From Geobacter sp. (GTDB lineage: Bacteria; Desulfobacterota; Desulfuromonadia; Geobacterales; Geobacteraceae), in the NCBI GenBank assembly GCA_003314535.1, contig POSG01000010.1, positions 25,961-89,960 on the forward strand: a stretch of DNA of 64,000 nt, written 5' to 3'. The position numbers and the translations under genes are program-made. The notes below the pieces were generated by a model that saw only the letters and a program-made list of their open reading frames with translations, did not search any database and was not told the origin of the DNA. This document shows positions 34,739 to 45,274 of this stretch, piece after piece (within the stretch, counting starts at the first letter, position 1; each line of letters starts with the position of its first letter).

Positions 34739-36397
34739 ATGGACATGTCCCAGTACAAGGATCTGTTCATCTCTGAGGTCAGAGAACACCTGCAAACCCT
34801 TAACGACACCATTGTGGCGCTGGAGGGGGAACCGGGGGATCACGGAAAGATCGATGTCCTCTTCAGGATGGCCCATTCCATCAAGGGCATGGCCGCGTCC
34901 ATGGGTTACGAAAAAATGGCCGAGCTTGCCCACAAGATGGAAGACCTGATGGACAAGGTCAGGAAGGAAGTTTTCGGATTCGAAACGGGCATCGCCGACC
35001 TCCTCCTGGAAGGATCCGATCTCCTTGCGGAAATGGTTCGCGGAGTGGAGGAGGACGGCAAAGCTGAGCAGGACATCTCCGGACTGGTGGAAAAGCTGGC
35101 AGGGTTTACTCCTCTTTCGGCCGGCGGGGAGGGAGAAAAGCAGCAAGGGAGCGCAGCCCCATCCCATGGGCGGAAAGTGGACGGGACGGTTGAGGGCAAA
35201 ACCGGCGGGACAGCAAGAGCCGTCCGGGAACAAGGAGATGGTGAAAGGTCCCAAAAGACTGTTCGCGTCAGGACGGAAGTGCTCGACAACCTGATCAACA
35301 TTACCGGCGAGTTGGTAACCAGCAAGAACAGGCTTGCAAACATTTCCGGCAAATCGGGCTTACGGAACCTGGACATGGCGGTGTTCGATCTTTCACGCCA
35401 GGTCCGCGAATTGCACGACGAAATTCTCAAACTTCGCCTGATGCCATTCGGCGCTTTGGCCGACCGCCTGCCGCGAACGCTTCGCGACTTGGCAAAGAAG
35501 AGCGGAAAGGATGTCTCCCTAAGGGTCAGCGGCAGGGAAATTGAAATAGACCGCGGCATACTGGACGAAATCTCCGATCCGCTGCTCCATTTACTTCGCA
35601 ATGCGGTCGATCACGGCATAGAAACGCCTGCCGAACGCCTGGGTCGGGGGAAAAAACCCAACGGGACCATTGCCGTCGAAGCTCGCAAACTCAAGGACAG
35701 GATAATCATCAGCATTGCCGATGACGGAAGGGGCATGGACCCCGCCGGGATCATTGCCGCAGCACTTGAAAAAGGTCTTATCAGTGAGGAAGAAGGCCAT
35801 CGGCTCTCCCCCCGCCAGGCCTTTCTCCTGACCTGTCTTCCGGGTTTCTCCACGGCCAGGGAGGTAACCGGCATTTCCGGCAGGGGAGTGGGAATGGATG
35901 TTGTCAGGTCTTCACTGCAATCCCTTGGCGGCAACCTTTCAATAGAATCCGAGCCGGGAAAGGGATCCCAGTTCACTCTTTCCCTGCCCGTGACAATCTC
36001 CATAATCCAGGTTCTTCTGGTGGGATGTACGCCTTTAACTGTCGCTTTTCCAGTCGACAAGATACTGCGGACTCTCGACATCAAGCGCGAGGACGTATCC
36101 GTCAGCGGAAGGCGGACCGTATTCGAGCTGGGAGGGGAAAGCATTCCGTTGTTGAGTCTCCAGCGTTTGTTGGGATTGCCCCTTTCCACCGGAAAGGGCC
36201 CGGGAATCCCCGCTGTCATGGTCGAAATACGGGGACGCAAGGCAGGCTTGGTCGTAGACCGGTTTATCGGCCAGCAGGATGTCTTTGTCAAACAATTCGG
36301 AAGACCCATGAACAGGATGAAGGGACTCATGGGTGGCGCAGTCCTGGGCGACGGCCAGATCATATGCATTATCGATCCCGCTGAACTCCTCCGCTAG
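34739..36397 (+). CDS. cheA: Chemotaxis histidine kinase CheA
   Basis: 552 aa. The HPt domain (about 1-105) has the phosphorylatable His in FRMAHSIKGMAASMGY. A Gly/Lys-rich linker (about 115-175) takes the place of a P2 domain, so the CheY/CheB docking domain appears absent. The dimerisation helices start VRTEVLDNLINITGELV. The ATPase region has LHLLRNAVDHGIETP, IADDGRGMDPAGI and GRGVGMDVVRSS, and a C-terminal CheW-like domain follows. It autophosphorylates in response to receptors. The ATG follows directly on a TGA, with GGGAGG upstream. Confidence 0.95.
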   Translation: MDMSQYKDLFISEVREHLQTLNDTIVALEGEPGDHGKIDVLFRMAHSIKGMAASMGYEKMAELAHKMEDLMDKVRKEVFGFETGIADLLLEGSDLLAEMVRGVEEDGKAEQDISGLVEKLAGFTPLSAGGEGEKQQGSAAPSHGRKVDGTVEGKTGGTARAVREQGDGERSQKTVRVRTEVLDNLINITGELVTSKNRLANISGKSGLRNLDMAVFDLSRQVRELHDEILKLRLMPFGALADRLPRTLRDLAKKSGKDVSLRVSGREIEIDRGILDEISDPLLHLLRNAVDHGIETPAERLGRGKKPNGTIAVEARKLKDRIIISIADDGRGMDPAGIIAAALEKGLISEEEGHRLSPRQAFLLTCLPGFSTAREVTGISGRGVGMDVVRSSLQSLGGNLSIESEPGKGSQFTLSLPVTISIIQVLLVGCTPLTVAFPVDKILRTLDIKREDVSVSGRRTVFELGGESIPLLSLQRLLGLPLSTGKGPGIPAVMVEIRGRKAGLVVDRFIGQQDVFVKQFGRPMNRMKGLMGGAVLGDGQIICIIDPAELLR

Positions 36398-36474
36398 GGC
36401 CCCAATGCTGAAATCAGTTGCGCCCGAACGCTAGTTGTGGCACTATCAGCCGCGTTTTTGAAAGGAAAATGACA

Positions 36475-37191
36475 ATGAGATTCTTTTCTATCTTGACCTT
36501 TCTCTGTTCGCTCGCATTCGTATCATCATTCACTTCCGCTGCATTTGCGGAGACAGATGCAAAGGACGTGATCGCAACAGTCGAACAGGGATACAATTCG
36601 TTGAGCGATCTGCAGGCCACTTTCACGCAGAAGACATTCGTCCCGTCAATAAAAAGGGACCAGACGGGTAACGGCACCGTATCCATCAGGAAGAATCCAT
36701 CGGGCGCCGCCATGTTCCGCTTCGACTACCGGAAGCCGAAACAGCTCATCGTCTCCGACGGCAAGACCGTCTGGTTCTACCTTCCGGAAAACAGGCAGGT
36801 AATGCAGTCAAGCGTCAGGAACATGTTCGAAGGAGACAATGGAATAGCGCTCAATTACCTGACCGGCATGGGTCGCATCTCACGCGATTTCTCCATTTCC
36901 CCAATGAAGGGACTGCGCGACTCTTCAGGCAATTACCTCCTGGAGCTGGTTCCGAAGAAACCGGGCAGGAATCTGGCAAAACTGCAGTTGACGGTGTCTG
37001 CGGAAGCAGTGGCAAAATACCTGAAAGACGGAAACGTGAAGAATACTTTCCCAATCGTCTCATCGGTAGTCTTCGACCCCTTCGGCGCCAGGACGACAAT
37101 CCACTTCAGCAATGTCAAAGTGAACCGGGGACTGAAGCGCTCCCTCTTTTCCTTCAAAGCGCCTGCCGGAGTCGAAGTAGTCAAGCCATAG
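36475..37191 (+). CDS. lolA: Outer-membrane lipoprotein carrier LolA
   Basis: 238 aa from the ATG at 36475 (AGGA eight bases upstream; the ATG two codons earlier is too close). A signal peptide (about residues 1-23, ending SAAFA) precedes a LolA-type beta-barrel domain: [43 protein letters not shown]. LolA ferries lipoproteins across the periplasm from LolCDE to LolB. No lolB is present here. The gene follows cheA by 77 bases. Confidence 0.9.
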   Translation: MRFFSILTFLCSLAFVSSFTSAAFAETDAKDVIATVEQGYNSLSDLQATFTQKTFVPSIKRDQTGNGTVSIRKNPSGAAMFRFDYRKPKQLIVSDGKTVWFYLPENRQVMQSSVRNMFEGDNGIALNYLTGMGRISRDFSISPMKGLRDSSGNYLLELVPKKPGRNLAKLQLTVSAEAVAKYLKDGNVKNTFPIVSSVVFDPFGARTTIHFSNVKVNRGLKRSLFSFKAPAGVEVVKP

Positions 37192-37286
37192 CCGGTAGCG
37201 AAACAGCCCACGCGGTGATCTTCCGGCATGGCCGGGAAATTACTGGAAATATCCAACCGTTCAAAATGGACAGGAGAGGACAAGGT

Positions 37287-37772
37287 ATGCCGTCATTCGA
37301 CATAGTGTCACAGATCGACATGCAGGAAGTGGACAACGCTGTCAACCAGACCGTCAAGGAGATCACACAGCGTTACGATTTCAAGAATTCAAAGAGCGAA
37401 GTGTCACTGGAAAAGGATTCGATCCGGATTCTGGCTGACGACGATTTCCGCCTGAAGGCCATCATAGACATTCTCCAGTCCAAGTGCGTCAAGCGTGGAG
37501 TCTCCCTGAAGGCTCTCAAGTACGGATCCGTGGAATCCGCATCCGGCGGCCTGGTCCGCCAGATCGTCTCGCTCCAGCAGGGAATATCAAAGGAAAAAGG
37601 CAAGGAAATCATTGCGGCCATCAAGGAAACCAGGCTGAAGGTGCAGGGCCAGATCCAGGAAGACCAGGTCAGGGTCACCGGAAAGAATATCGATGATCTC
37701 CAGGAAATAATCAAGTTGTTGAAGGGGAAGGATCTGGAAGTAGAAATGCAGTTCATCAATTTCAGACAGTAG
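37287..37772 (+). CDS. YajQ-family nucleotide-binding protein
   Basis: 161 aa from the ATG at 37287. The sequence is classic for the family: [20 protein letters not shown] at the N-terminus, [27 protein letters not shown], and the end [11 protein letters not shown]. YajQ proteins have two ferredoxin-like domains and bind nucleotides, and some members are c-di-GMP receptors. That is relevant because this window also holds two HD-GYP enzymes and a PilZ protein. It stands 96 bases after lolA and 37 bases before rimO. Confidence 0.95.
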   Translation: MPSFDIVSQIDMQEVDNAVNQTVKEITQRYDFKNSKSEVSLEKDSIRILADDDFRLKAIIDILQSKCVKRGVSLKALKYGSVESASGGLVRQIVSLQQGISKEKGKEIIAAIKETRLKVQGQIQEDQVRVTGKNIDDLQEIIKLLKGKDLEVEMQFINFRQ

Positions 37773-37809
37773 GGGATCAGACGGGATCGCCCGTTCGCAA
37801 GAGGTGCCT

Positions 37810-39168
37810 TTGAACGACAAGACGAAACGGAAAGTGAGCATGGTCAGCCTCGGCTGTCCGAAAAACCTGGTCGATGCCGAGGTAATGCTCGGTTACCTCG
37901 ACCGTGAGGGATACGAGGTAACCACTGATGAGAAGGAAGCCGACATCATCATTGTCAACACCTGCTCCTTCATCAAGGAGGCAAAGCAGGAAAGCATAGA
38001 TGCCATTCTGGATCTGGCCGACAGAAAGCATGACGGCCGCTGCAACCTCCTGATCGTAACCGGCTGCCTGCCCCAGCGCTACCAGGAGGAGTTGTGCCGC
38101 GAACTCCCGGAAGTGGACATATTCATCGGCACTGGAGACTACCCGCGAATAGCCGAGATTATCGCGGAAAAGCGCGACACATCGGAACAGCTCCGCTATA
38201 TCGGGGATCCCAGCTTCATTTATGACGAAAGTTCGCCGCGGCTCAAATCAACACCACTTTATACGGCCTATCTCAAAATTGCCGAAGGATGTTCCAACTG
38301 CTGCTCTTACTGCGTGATCCCAAGCCTGCGCGGCGCATACCGTTCCCGGCCCATGGAGGGCCTGCTGGAAGAGGCACGGAGACTTGTGGCCAGCGGAACC
38401 AGGGAGATCAACGTCATTGCCCAGGACATTACCCGTTACGGAACGGACCTGGACGACGGTTCATCACTGGAGTCATTGATACGCAACCTCGCGAAAATAC
38501 AAGAGCTTCGCTGGATCCGCCTTCTCTATGCCTATCCGAACGGTATCACTGACGAACTCATTAAGCTGATCAAGGAAGAAAGCAAGGTATGCAAGTACCT
38601 GGACATTCCCCTCCAGCACATCAGCGATCCGATCCTGACAAAGATGAACCGGAGGAGCACCTCCCGGCAGATCAGGGACCTGATCGGCAGACTCCGTGCG
38701 GAAATCCCCGAGATCGCGCTTCGCACTTCGCTCATCGTCGGATTCCCCGGCGAGACGGAAGAGGATTTCAAGCAGTTGCTGCAATTCGTGGATGAAGCCC
38801 AGTTCGACCGGCTCGGCGTATTCTGCTACTCCAGGGAAGAAGGGACCCCGGCGGCGGAAATGACGGCCCAGGTTTCGGAACGGATCAAAAAGGAACGCTA
38901 CAAGAAGATCATGAAAGCGCAGGCCCGCCTGTCTTTCAAACGAAACCGCCGTCTGACCGGCCGGATCGAAGAAGTTCTCGTGGAAGGATTCAGCGAGGAA
39001 ACCGAACTGCTGCTCAAGGGAAGATCATCCCGGCAGGCGCCGGATATCGATGGCCAGGTTTACATAACAGCCGGCAATGCCAATGTGGGTGACATCGTAT
39101 CTTTGAAAATCACCGACTCGTCGGATTACGACCTGATCGGGGAAATAGTCGAACCGGACCGGGATTGA
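37810..39168 (+). CDS. rimO: Ribosomal protein S12 methylthiotransferase RimO
   Basis: About 452 aa. Start taken as TTG at 37810 (AGAGG five bases upstream); a GTG at 37804 overlaps that site and is the alternative. The N-terminal UPF0004 domain begins [19 protein letters not shown] and carries cysteines for an extra iron-sulfur cluster. The radical SAM core has [18 protein letters not shown] (CxxxCxxC), and a C-terminal TRAM domain ends the protein. RimO adds a methylthio group to an Asp of ribosomal protein S12. The linkage to yajQ is close, so the two may be co-transcribed. Confidence 0.95.
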   Translation: MNDKTKRKVSMVSLGCPKNLVDAEVMLGYLDREGYEVTTDEKEADIIIVNTCSFIKEAKQESIDAILDLADRKHDGRCNLLIVTGCLPQRYQEELCRELPEVDIFIGTGDYPRIAEIIAEKRDTSEQLRYIGDPSFIYDESSPRLKSTPLYTAYLKIAEGCSNCCSYCVIPSLRGAYRSRPMEGLLEEARRLVASGTREINVIAQDITRYGTDLDDGSSLESLIRNLAKIQELRWIRLLYAYPNGITDELIKLIKEESKVCKYLDIPLQHISDPILTKMNRRSTSRQIRDLIGRLRAEIPEIALRTSLIVGFPGETEEDFKQLLQFVDEAQFDRLGVFCYSREEGTPAAEMTAQVSERIKKERYKKIMKAQARLSFKRNRRLTGRIEEVLVEGFSEETELLLKGRSSRQAPDIDGQVYITAGNANVGDIVSLKITDSSDYDLIGEIVEPDRD

Positions 39169-39205
39169 GCATGGGATGCCGGAATCCCCTAACGCGGCTT
39201 TTTGC

Positions 39206-39233
39206 TTGACAACCGGTTAAAGTACGTTATTAT
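39206..39233 (+). promoter_or_regulatory. Sigma-70 promoter of the dksA-family gene
   Basis: TTGACA at 39206-39211, a 16-base spacer and TATTAT at 39228-39233. This is one of the best promoter matches in the window, about 70 bases before the ATG. Confidence 0.7.
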
Positions 39234-39301
39234 GTGCAATCCTGATTGGCAAGAGACTGTTTCCAACTCGGAAATGAACAATTCAGCACGGAGACGACCT
39301 G

Positions 39302-39721
39302 ATGGTAGAAAGAATCGAGGAAATGAAAGCGATCCTCCTGAAGTTGAAGGAGGACACATTGAAGGAAATAAACAAGACGCTGAAATCCACGTCTGAGGTT
39401 CCGAGCGGCGAACCGAGCGGTGACATTTACGACCAGGCCTCCAGCGAAAGGGACCGGGAACTGGGATTCCTGCTCAATGACCGTGAGCGGGAGAAACTGC
39501 GTAATATAGATGAGGCTTTGCTGCGCATCGAGGAGGGCGATTACGGCATCTGTGAGGAGTGCGGCTGCGACATCCCCATCGGCAGACTCCGGGCCATGCC
39601 TTTTGCCCACTATTGCGTGAAATGCAAGGAAGACATCGAAAAACTGCAGGCCCAGACCAAGCGCTTTGAAGAGGACCGGGCTTACAACGAGATTTCCTTC
39701 GGCGAGGATGAAGAGGCCTGA
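39302..39721 (+). CDS. dksA: DksA/TraR-family RNA polymerase-binding regulator
   Basis: 139 aa. The coiled coil carries the acidic tip motif DIYDQAS, the DxxDxA that inserts into the RNA polymerase secondary channel. The C-terminal zinc finger has all four cysteines, CEECGCD and YCVKCK, followed by an RFEEDRAY-type helix. DksA acts with ppGpp to retune transcription, for example of rRNA genes. GGAG lies upstream of the ATG. The gene has its own promoter and a strong terminator. Confidence 0.9.
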   Translation: MVERIEEMKAILLKLKEDTLKEINKTLKSTSEVPSGEPSGDIYDQASSERDRELGFLLNDREREKLRNIDEALLRIEEGDYGICEECGCDIPIGRLRAMPFAHYCVKCKEDIEKLQAQTKRFEEDRAYNEISFGEDEEA

Positions 39722-39746
39722 GAGAAGCATCGAAACCGTCTACAAG

Positions 39747-39786
39747 AAAAGGGCGTCTCCCTGCGGAGTCGCCCTTTTCTTCATCC
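39747..39786. terminator. Bidirectional intrinsic terminator between dksA and kup
   Basis: AAAAGGGCG ... CGCCCTTTT with an inner TCTCC/GGAG-type stem and a TCTTC tail on the plus strand. The minus strand also reads into a T-rich tail, serving the convergent kup transcript. Confidence 0.8.
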
Positions 39787-39793
39787 TGCTCCC

Positions 39794-41614
39794 TCACATT
39801 TCAACACGCGTGACGACACCCTGCAGCCTGCTGGCCGGCAACTTGTGGAACTGGACGAAATTGGGGGTCAGCATCTTTATGACACTGAAAACCTTCCATA
39901 CCGGGTTTCCGGTATTGATATCCTCAATGCCGTAGAATATGACTTTCTCCCGAATGCCGTTCATCTTCAGCAGGTTTTCGATATCCAGCACGACCATGTA
40001 GCCTGACCTTATCTCCAATGCTTCGAGGCCTGGAGCCAGGTTCTTTATCAGGTTCGTCTTCACTCCGAACGGTTCGTCAGTCCTTACGATGGAAATCAGC
40101 ACGTTTCGCTCATAGATGATATTGCTGCGGATTATGCAGTGGATCACGTAAGGAGGTATAACATTCCATTCCCGGGAAAAAAACAGTGCCGTACCCGACA
40201 AAACTCTTCCCTCATTGTAAATCTGCTCGTAACTAACGCGAAAGGTCTCGATGTCCAGCGGCCGCAATGCCTGGTACAGCTTGCGCTGCCCATTGGTCCA
40301 GATGAAAATGGTGGCAAGCGGAAACGAAGCGAGAACCAGGGACCAGTAAGCACCATGGGGAAGTTTCGTCAGAGTTGAAGCCAGGTAAACAAAATCGAGC
40401 ATGCTCACCAGCACGGCAATGGGCACTTTCCACTTCTTGTTGGTTCGGGAAAAGATAATGATCATCATCACGCTGGTAATGGTCATGGAGCCGGTCACTG
40501 CCATGCCGTACGCTGCCGCCAGGTTGGCCGACCTCTGGAATATGAGCATGATGAAAATTACAGCGCACATCAGGGTCCAGTTGATAAAGCCTATGTAAAT
40601 CTGCGACTTGAGAAGGTGCGAGGTATAATCGACCTTCATCAGCGGCATGAGACGGGTCGTGATGCCCTGGTAGATAATGGAAAAAACGCCGCTTATGACC
40701 GCCTGGGATGCAATGACCGTCGCCATGATGGTAAGTATGAGAAACGGTATGTAGAGGGTCGGAGCCTGGGACTTGACCATGCTGAACAGCAGGTTCTTCG
40801 CTTCGGGGTTGGCCAGGACGAAGGCTCCCTGGCCGAGATAGTTGATGACCAGCGCGAAAAAAACGAAATACCAGGCCCTGATGATCGGCTTCTTGCCCAG
40901 ATGGCCCATGTCTGCATAGAGCGCCTCTCCGCCTGTGGCGCAGAGAATAACTTCGGAAAGGACAATGAAGCCTGCCCAACCGTTGTTGAGCAGGAATTTG
41001 ACGGCATGATGGGGGCTGACCGCCTTGACAATGTCCGGGGAGCCCATTAGTGAAACCAGGCCGCTCAGGGTCAGGACAAGGAACCAGAGCACCATGACCG
41101 GGCCGAAAACTCCGGCGACCTTGTCTGTCCCTTTGTACTGCATGACGAAAAGCCCGACCGCTATGCACACGCCGATAAGCGTCAGCGTCCCCTGGTGGAG
41201 GCCTGCAACTCCCGGAATCAGGAGTATACCCTCGACAGCCGACATGATGCTGATGGCTGGGGTGATGACTCCGTCACCCAACAGGAGGGAGACCCCGACA
41301 AAGGAGAGGAAACCACCAAAAGCGAGAAGCCGGCCGGATTTGAGCAGTTTTATGAGTATCTCCCGGAGGACGATCTCGCCGCCCTGGCCTTTGCGGCCGA
41401 GGCTCATGGCCAGCCATGCGTATTCCACCGTCACCAGCAGGGTCAAAGTCCAGAAAACCAGGGACAGGATGCCGAAAACGTTTTCCCGGGTGGGTTTGGT
41501 GAGGGCGAAGATGACCGTCAGGGTGTATATGGGGCTCGTGCCAATATCGCCGAACACCAGCCCCATGGACTTGACTATGCCGCCCCAGAAAGGCTCCTCC
41601 TGGCCGGTTTTCAA
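39794..41614 (-). CDS. kup: Low-affinity potassium transporter Kup
   Basis: 606 aa. Twelve membrane segments lie within residues 12-440, with [17 protein letters not shown] at the start and [18 protein letters not shown] in the third region. A ~150-aa cytoplasmic C-terminal domain follows. The protein imports K+ driven by the proton gradient. The start overlaps the stop of the acyl-CoA synthetase gene by four bases, so kup is translationally coupled to it, an unexpected association. Confidence 0.94.
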   Translation of the reverse strand: MKTGQEEPFWGGIVKSMGLVFGDIGTSPIYTLTVIFALTKPTRENVFGILSLVFWTLTLLVTVEYAWLAMSLGRKGQGGEIVLREILIKLLKSGRLLAFGGFLSFVGVSLLLGDGVITPAISIMSAVEGILLIPGVAGLHQGTLTLIGVCIAVGLFVMQYKGTDKVAGVFGPVMVLWFLVLTLSGLVSLMGSPDIVKAVSPHHAVKFLLNNGWAGFIVLSEVILCATGGEALYADMGHLGKKPIIRAWYFVFFALVINYLGQGAFVLANPEAKNLLFSMVKSQAPTLYIPFLILTIMATVIASQAVISGVFSIIYQGITTRLMPLMKVDYTSHLLKSQIYIGFINWTLMCAVIFIMLIFQRSANLAAAYGMAVTGSMTITSVMMIIIFSRTNKKWKVPIAVLVSMLDFVYLASTLTKLPHGAYWSLVLASFPLATIFIWTNGQRKLYQALRPLDIETFRVSYEQIYNEGRVLSGTALFFSREWNVIPPYVIHCIIRSNIIYERNVLISIVRTDEPFGVKTNLIKNLAPGLEALEIRSGYMVVLDIENLLKMNGIREKVIFYGIEDINTGNPVWKVFSVIKMLTPNFVQFHKLPASRLQGVVTRVEM

Positions 41615-43287
41615 GGCGTTCCCGCCCCCGTGTCGCCCTTGTCGCGCTCCCGGATCTCCACGCGCCGGATCTTGCCGCTGATGGTTTTCGGCAGTTCGGG
41701 CAGAAACTCGATGATGCGTGGATATTTATAAGGCGCCGTCAGTTTGCGGACGTGCTCCTGGAGCTCCTCGACCAGGTCGTCGCCGGGAGCGTAATCCCGC
41801 GTCAAAACAACGGTGGCTTTCACGATCTGCCCCCTGATCTCGTCGGGAACCGCCGTTATCGCGCATTCCATGACCGCCGGATGCTCCAGCAGGGCGCTCT
41901 CGACCTCGAAGGGGCCTATCCGGTATCCCGAACTCTTGATGACGTCGTCTGAACGGCCCACGAACCAGTAGTAGCCGTCTTCGTCACGCCAGGCCATGTC
42001 TCCGGTATAATAGATATCATCATGCCAGACCCTGGCGGTCATCTCCGGGTCGCGGTGATAGCCGCTGAACATCCCGACCGGTTTCATGCGGCCGGTCCGT
42101 ATGATTATCTGCCCTTCCTCGCCGACTTCGCACGACTTCAATTCATCATCCACGATGTCCATGTCGTACATGGGGGACGGCTTGCCCATGGACCCCGGTT
42201 TCGGATCCATCCACGGGTAGGTGGCAATGGCGAGGGTGCATTCGGTCTGTCCGTATCCTTCCATGAGCCGGATGCCGGTTTTCTTCAGGAACTGGTTGTA
42301 CACCTCGGGATTCAGCGGCTCCCCGGCAATCACGCAGTACTTGAGCTGCGACAGATCGAACGGGGAGAAGTCCTCCTTGATGAGGAAGCGGTATATTGTG
42401 GGAGGCGCACAGAACGTGTTTATGCCGAACCTTGCGATGACTTCGAGCAGGTTGCGCGGCGTGAATTTGTCATAATCATAGACGAACACAATACCGCCGC
42501 TTATCCATTGACCGTAGATCTTCCCCCATACCGCCTTTGCCCAGCCGGTGTCGGCAATGGTGAGGTGTATGCCTCCGTCAATGACATTCTGCCAGTATTT
42601 GGCGGTAAGGATGTGCCCCAGGGGATAAACATAATCATGCCTTACCATCTTGGGCATGCCGGTTGTTCCGGAAGTGAAGTAGATCAGCGAAACATCATCA
42701 TTTCCCGTTGCGTCACTGCCGGTCGGCCGTGTGAAATCCGCAGGAGAATCCTCCAGCTCCCGGGAAAAATTGATCCAGCCTTCCCGGTCGCAATTGAGCA
42801 CTGCCTTGTATTTCAAAGTCGGTGATTTCGCTTCGGCTTCGTCCACATGAAGAAGCACTTCGGGATCGCTTACAGTCACCACCATCTTTATGTCAGCAGC
42901 GTTGTTGCGGTAGACGATGTCTTTGGCGGTAAGGAGATGGGTGGCAGGTATGCTGATGGCACCCAGCTTGTGCAGCCCGAGCAGGCAGAACCAGAACTCG
43001 TACCGTCTCTTGAGCACGAGCATGACGGGATCGCCCTTGCCGATTCCCACGGACTGGAAAAAAGAGGCGGCCTTGTCACTGTACAGTTTTAGCTGGCCGA
43101 AGGTGAATGTCGACTCGTTCCCCTGGTCGTCACACCAGATCAGGGCGACCCTGTCGGGGTCCCGCCGTGCCATCTCGTCGGCCACATCATAGGCGAAATT
43201 GAAGGAATCAGGAACCGATATGGAAAAATTCTCGATAAAATCCTCATAGGAATCATACTTCACGCGGGAAACAAACCGTTCTAGCAT
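41611..43287 (-). CDS. ACSM-type acyl/aryl-CoA synthetase (AMP-forming)
   Basis: 558 aa, ANL superfamily. Motifs are [15 protein letters not shown] (P-loop), EGYGQTE (A5), [20 protein letters not shown] and the catalytic Lys in [10 protein letters not shown] near the C-terminus. The layout is closest to medium-chain acyl-CoA and benzoate-CoA ligases. It activates a carboxylic acid with ATP and CoA. Location downstream of an XRE-cupin regulator and a FadL porin suggests a fatty or aromatic acid substrate, but the exact substrate is not seen. Confidence 0.92.
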   Translation of the reverse strand: MLERFVSRVKYDSYEDFIENFSISVPDSFNFAYDVADEMARRDPDRVALIWCDDQGNESTFTFGQLKLYSDKAASFFQSVGIGKGDPVMLVLKRRYEFWFCLLGLHKLGAISIPATHLLTAKDIVYRNNAADIKMVVTVSDPEVLLHVDEAEAKSPTLKYKAVLNCDREGWINFSRELEDSPADFTRPTGSDATGNDDVSLIYFTSGTTGMPKMVRHDYVYPLGHILTAKYWQNVIDGGIHLTIADTGWAKAVWGKIYGQWISGGIVFVYDYDKFTPRNLLEVIARFGINTFCAPPTIYRFLIKEDFSPFDLSQLKYCVIAGEPLNPEVYNQFLKKTGIRLMEGYGQTECTLAIATYPWMDPKPGSMGKPSPMYDMDIVDDELKSCEVGEEGQIIIRTGRMKPVGMFSGYHRDPEMTARVWHDDIYYTGDMAWRDEDGYYWFVGRSDDVIKSSGYRIGPFEVESALLEHPAVMECAITAVPDEIRGQIVKATVVLTRDYAPGDDLVEELQEHVRKLTAPYKYPRIIEFLPELPKTISGKIRRVEIRERDKGDTGAGTP

Positions 43288-43358
43288 GGGATAGACACCT
43301 CATTTCTCTCCGGCCTCTTGAATTCCGGGAAACAACGGCCGCAAGATTCATATCAATA

Positions 43359-43913
43359 TCAGAATATGACTGCCAGAAAACGCGCTGTCCTGTTGTCCAG
43401 GGCCTGCATTGCGTGCGGGTGGCTGGAATCGAAGTAGAGCGAGTCGCCGGGATTCAGGATCAGTTCATGATCGTCGATGATGATTTTCAGGCGGCCCTCC
43501 AGCAGGTAATTGAACTCCTGGCCGGGATGGCTGTTGAAGGACACCGCCGCATCGCACTCGTCAGGTTCCACGGTCACAAGGAACGGCTCGGCTGTCTTGT
43601 GGATGAAATTTGCAGCGAGGTTCTGGTACTTGTATGCTTTCCTCCGCTCCACACTTACCCCTTTGCCGCTCCTTACCAGGGAATAAACGTGGAGCCTGGG
43701 GCTTTCGCCGGTCAGAAGGTCGGTAAGTTCGACCGAGAAACGATGGGCAACCTTGTACAGGAAGCCCACGGGGATGTCCACTTCGCCGCTTTCGAAGCGC
43801 TGGAAATCCTCCCGGGATACTCCCAGCTCATGGGCAAGGGTTTCCGGGGAAATACCCGCAATCTCACGCAGATCCCTTATGCGCATGGCGATGTTCCTGA
43901 TGTTTTCCGGCAT
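43359..43913 (-). CDS. XRE-family regulator with C-terminal cupin domain
   Basis: 184 aa from the ATG at 43913, preceded by a perfect AAGGAGG. A Cro/CI-type HTH (about residues 8-62) contains IRDLREIAGISPETLAHELG and FQRFESGEVDIP. A cupin barrel (about 110-180) follows: FNSHPGQEFNYLLEGRLKI and LNPGDSLYFDSSHPHAM. Regulators of this type sense small molecules through the cupin and often control nearby catabolic genes. Here the likely targets are the acyl-CoA synthetase and perhaps the fadL-like gene. Confidence 0.92.
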   Translation of the reverse strand: MPENIRNIAMRIRDLREIAGISPETLAHELGVSREDFQRFESGEVDIPVGFLYKVAHRFSVELTDLLTGESPRLHVYSLVRSGKGVSVERRKAYKYQNLAANFIHKTAEPFLVTVEPDECDAAVSFNSHPGQEFNYLLEGRLKIIIDDHELILNPGDSLYFDSSHPHAMQALDNRTARFLAVIF

Positions 43914-44014
43914 GCCGTGGCCCCTCCTTTTCATTGGAACGCCGCGGCCGCCGCATTCCGCTGGCGGCCGTGCGGGCAGTGTCATAGAAGTAGCATTTTT
44001 ATGAAAAAATGCAA

Positions 44015-45274
44015 TCAGTATTTGAAAACGAGGCTGGCTGCCAGGAGATGCATGTCGGCGCTGTATTTGCCGTTGGCAGTCCCTGAACCCTGCATAATTG
44101 GATCGCCCAGCAAATTGGACTTATGGCGGTTTTCCAGCAACTGGTAGGCATAGCTGAGGGAAAGCGTGAGTTTCTTGAAGCTCAGCTCGGTTCCCACGCA
44201 GAAAAGATGGGTGTCCGAATCGGGTATGGATGGCTCGAAGGTTTCGTCGGGTACGGGATTGTCACTGTAAAGGTATCCGGCAAGCAGGGAAACATTCTTA
44301 TGTAGGCGATAACGGGCTCCCACGTTATAGGCGAACGTGCTCTTCCAGTTTTTCTGGGCCGTCTGGGGACTGCCGTTATCGAAATTCACCTGGAGCTGCC
44401 TGAAGGAAGACCAGTCTTCCCAGCGGATACCCGCTTCAAGTACCATTTGGGGAAATCCCGAATAGCTGATTCCGGCAGTTACTTGCTGCGGCAGCGTCAG
44501 GTCGGCCTTTCCTGCCGAGTTCTGCAACGCGATAAATGGAGGGATCTGTACCTGGTAGCCGTAGATACCCGTTCCCCTAACCCCAATCTTTACTTCGCTC
44601 CTGTATGTAGCTCCGACTGACACCGTGTTGCTCACATCATACAGAAAGCCGATATTGAACCCGAGTCCAGTACCATCCCCCTTAAATTTGAAGCTGTTTT
44701 CCGGCAGCGCAAAAAGGGCCATATTAATATTTTTTTCCAGTGTCGTATCCAGGTAGATCACATCGAGTCCGGCGGCAAGAGCCAGCTTCGGCGTAATCTT
44801 GACGGAAACGACCGGATTGAAGGCTATGGTAAAAAGTTCGGAATTCGTGGCAAGATACCGCCCTTCCCAGGTCTTGCCCCAGTCGGTCCCGAGACCAAAG
44901 GGCGAAAATACGCCGAAGCCAAAGCTTACTCTGTCGGAAGCCCGGTGGGTCATGAAAAAGGTGCTGGGACAGAAAACCGTATCCTTCGTCTCAGCCCTTT
45001 CCCCTGAGACGCCGGAAAATTCTCGCGACGGGAAAAGAAGTGTCGTACCGACCTCCACCTGCGTTCCGTTCAATCGATTGATGAGTGCCGGGTTGTAGAA
45101 AACGCTCGATGGCTCCTCTCCATGCGCGGTCACTGCGGCTGCCTCCCCCAAGGGCGCTGCTCCGTGGGTAAAAATGCCGAAGCCTGACGCCAGGACTACA
45201 GCAGGCAGGCAAAGGGAAGCTATGAAAAGCCCTGCTGACAAAAGAATGCGATACAGTTGTAGTCTCCGTTCCAT
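44015..45274 (-). CDS. FadL/OmpP1/TodX-family outer-membrane transport protein
   Basis: 419 aa. A signal peptide (about residues 1-29) ends AVVLA, and the mature N-terminus is SGFGIFTHGAAPLGEAAAVT, close to the FadL family plug motif. Alternating amphipathic strands follow through to the terminal FKY, the C-terminal aromatic typical of outer-membrane beta barrels. FadL-type channels import long-chain fatty acids or aromatic hydrocarbons. Its position upstream of the regulator and acyl-CoA synthetase suggests an uptake-and-activation unit. AAAGGA lies before the ATG. Confidence 0.92.
   Translation of the reverse strand: MERRLQLYRILLSAGLFIASLCLPAVVLASGFGIFTHGAAPLGEAAAVTAHGEEPSSVFYNPALINRLNGTQVEVGTTLLFPSREFSGVSGERAETKDTVFCPSTFFMTHRASDRVSFGFGVFSPFGLGTDWGKTWEGRYLATNSELFTIAFNPVVSVKITPKLALAAGLDVIYLDTTLEKNINMALFALPENSFKFKGDGTGLGFNIGFLYDVSNTVSVGATYRSEVKIGVRGTGIYGYQVQIPPFIALQNSAGKADLTLPQQVTAGISYSGFPQMVLEAGIRWEDWSSFRQLQVNFDNGSPQTAQKNWKSTFAYNVGARYRLHKNVSLLAGYLYSDNPVPDETFEPSIPDSDTHLFCVGTELSFKKLTLSLSYAYQLLENRHKSNLLGDPIMQGSGTANGKYSADMHLLAASLVFKY

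Noticed and set aside
36436..36460. TGTGGCACTATCAGCC upstream of lolA as a possible sigma-54 site
   Set aside because: The TGGCAC half is good, but the GC expected ten bases after the GG is absent, so the -12 element does not fit.
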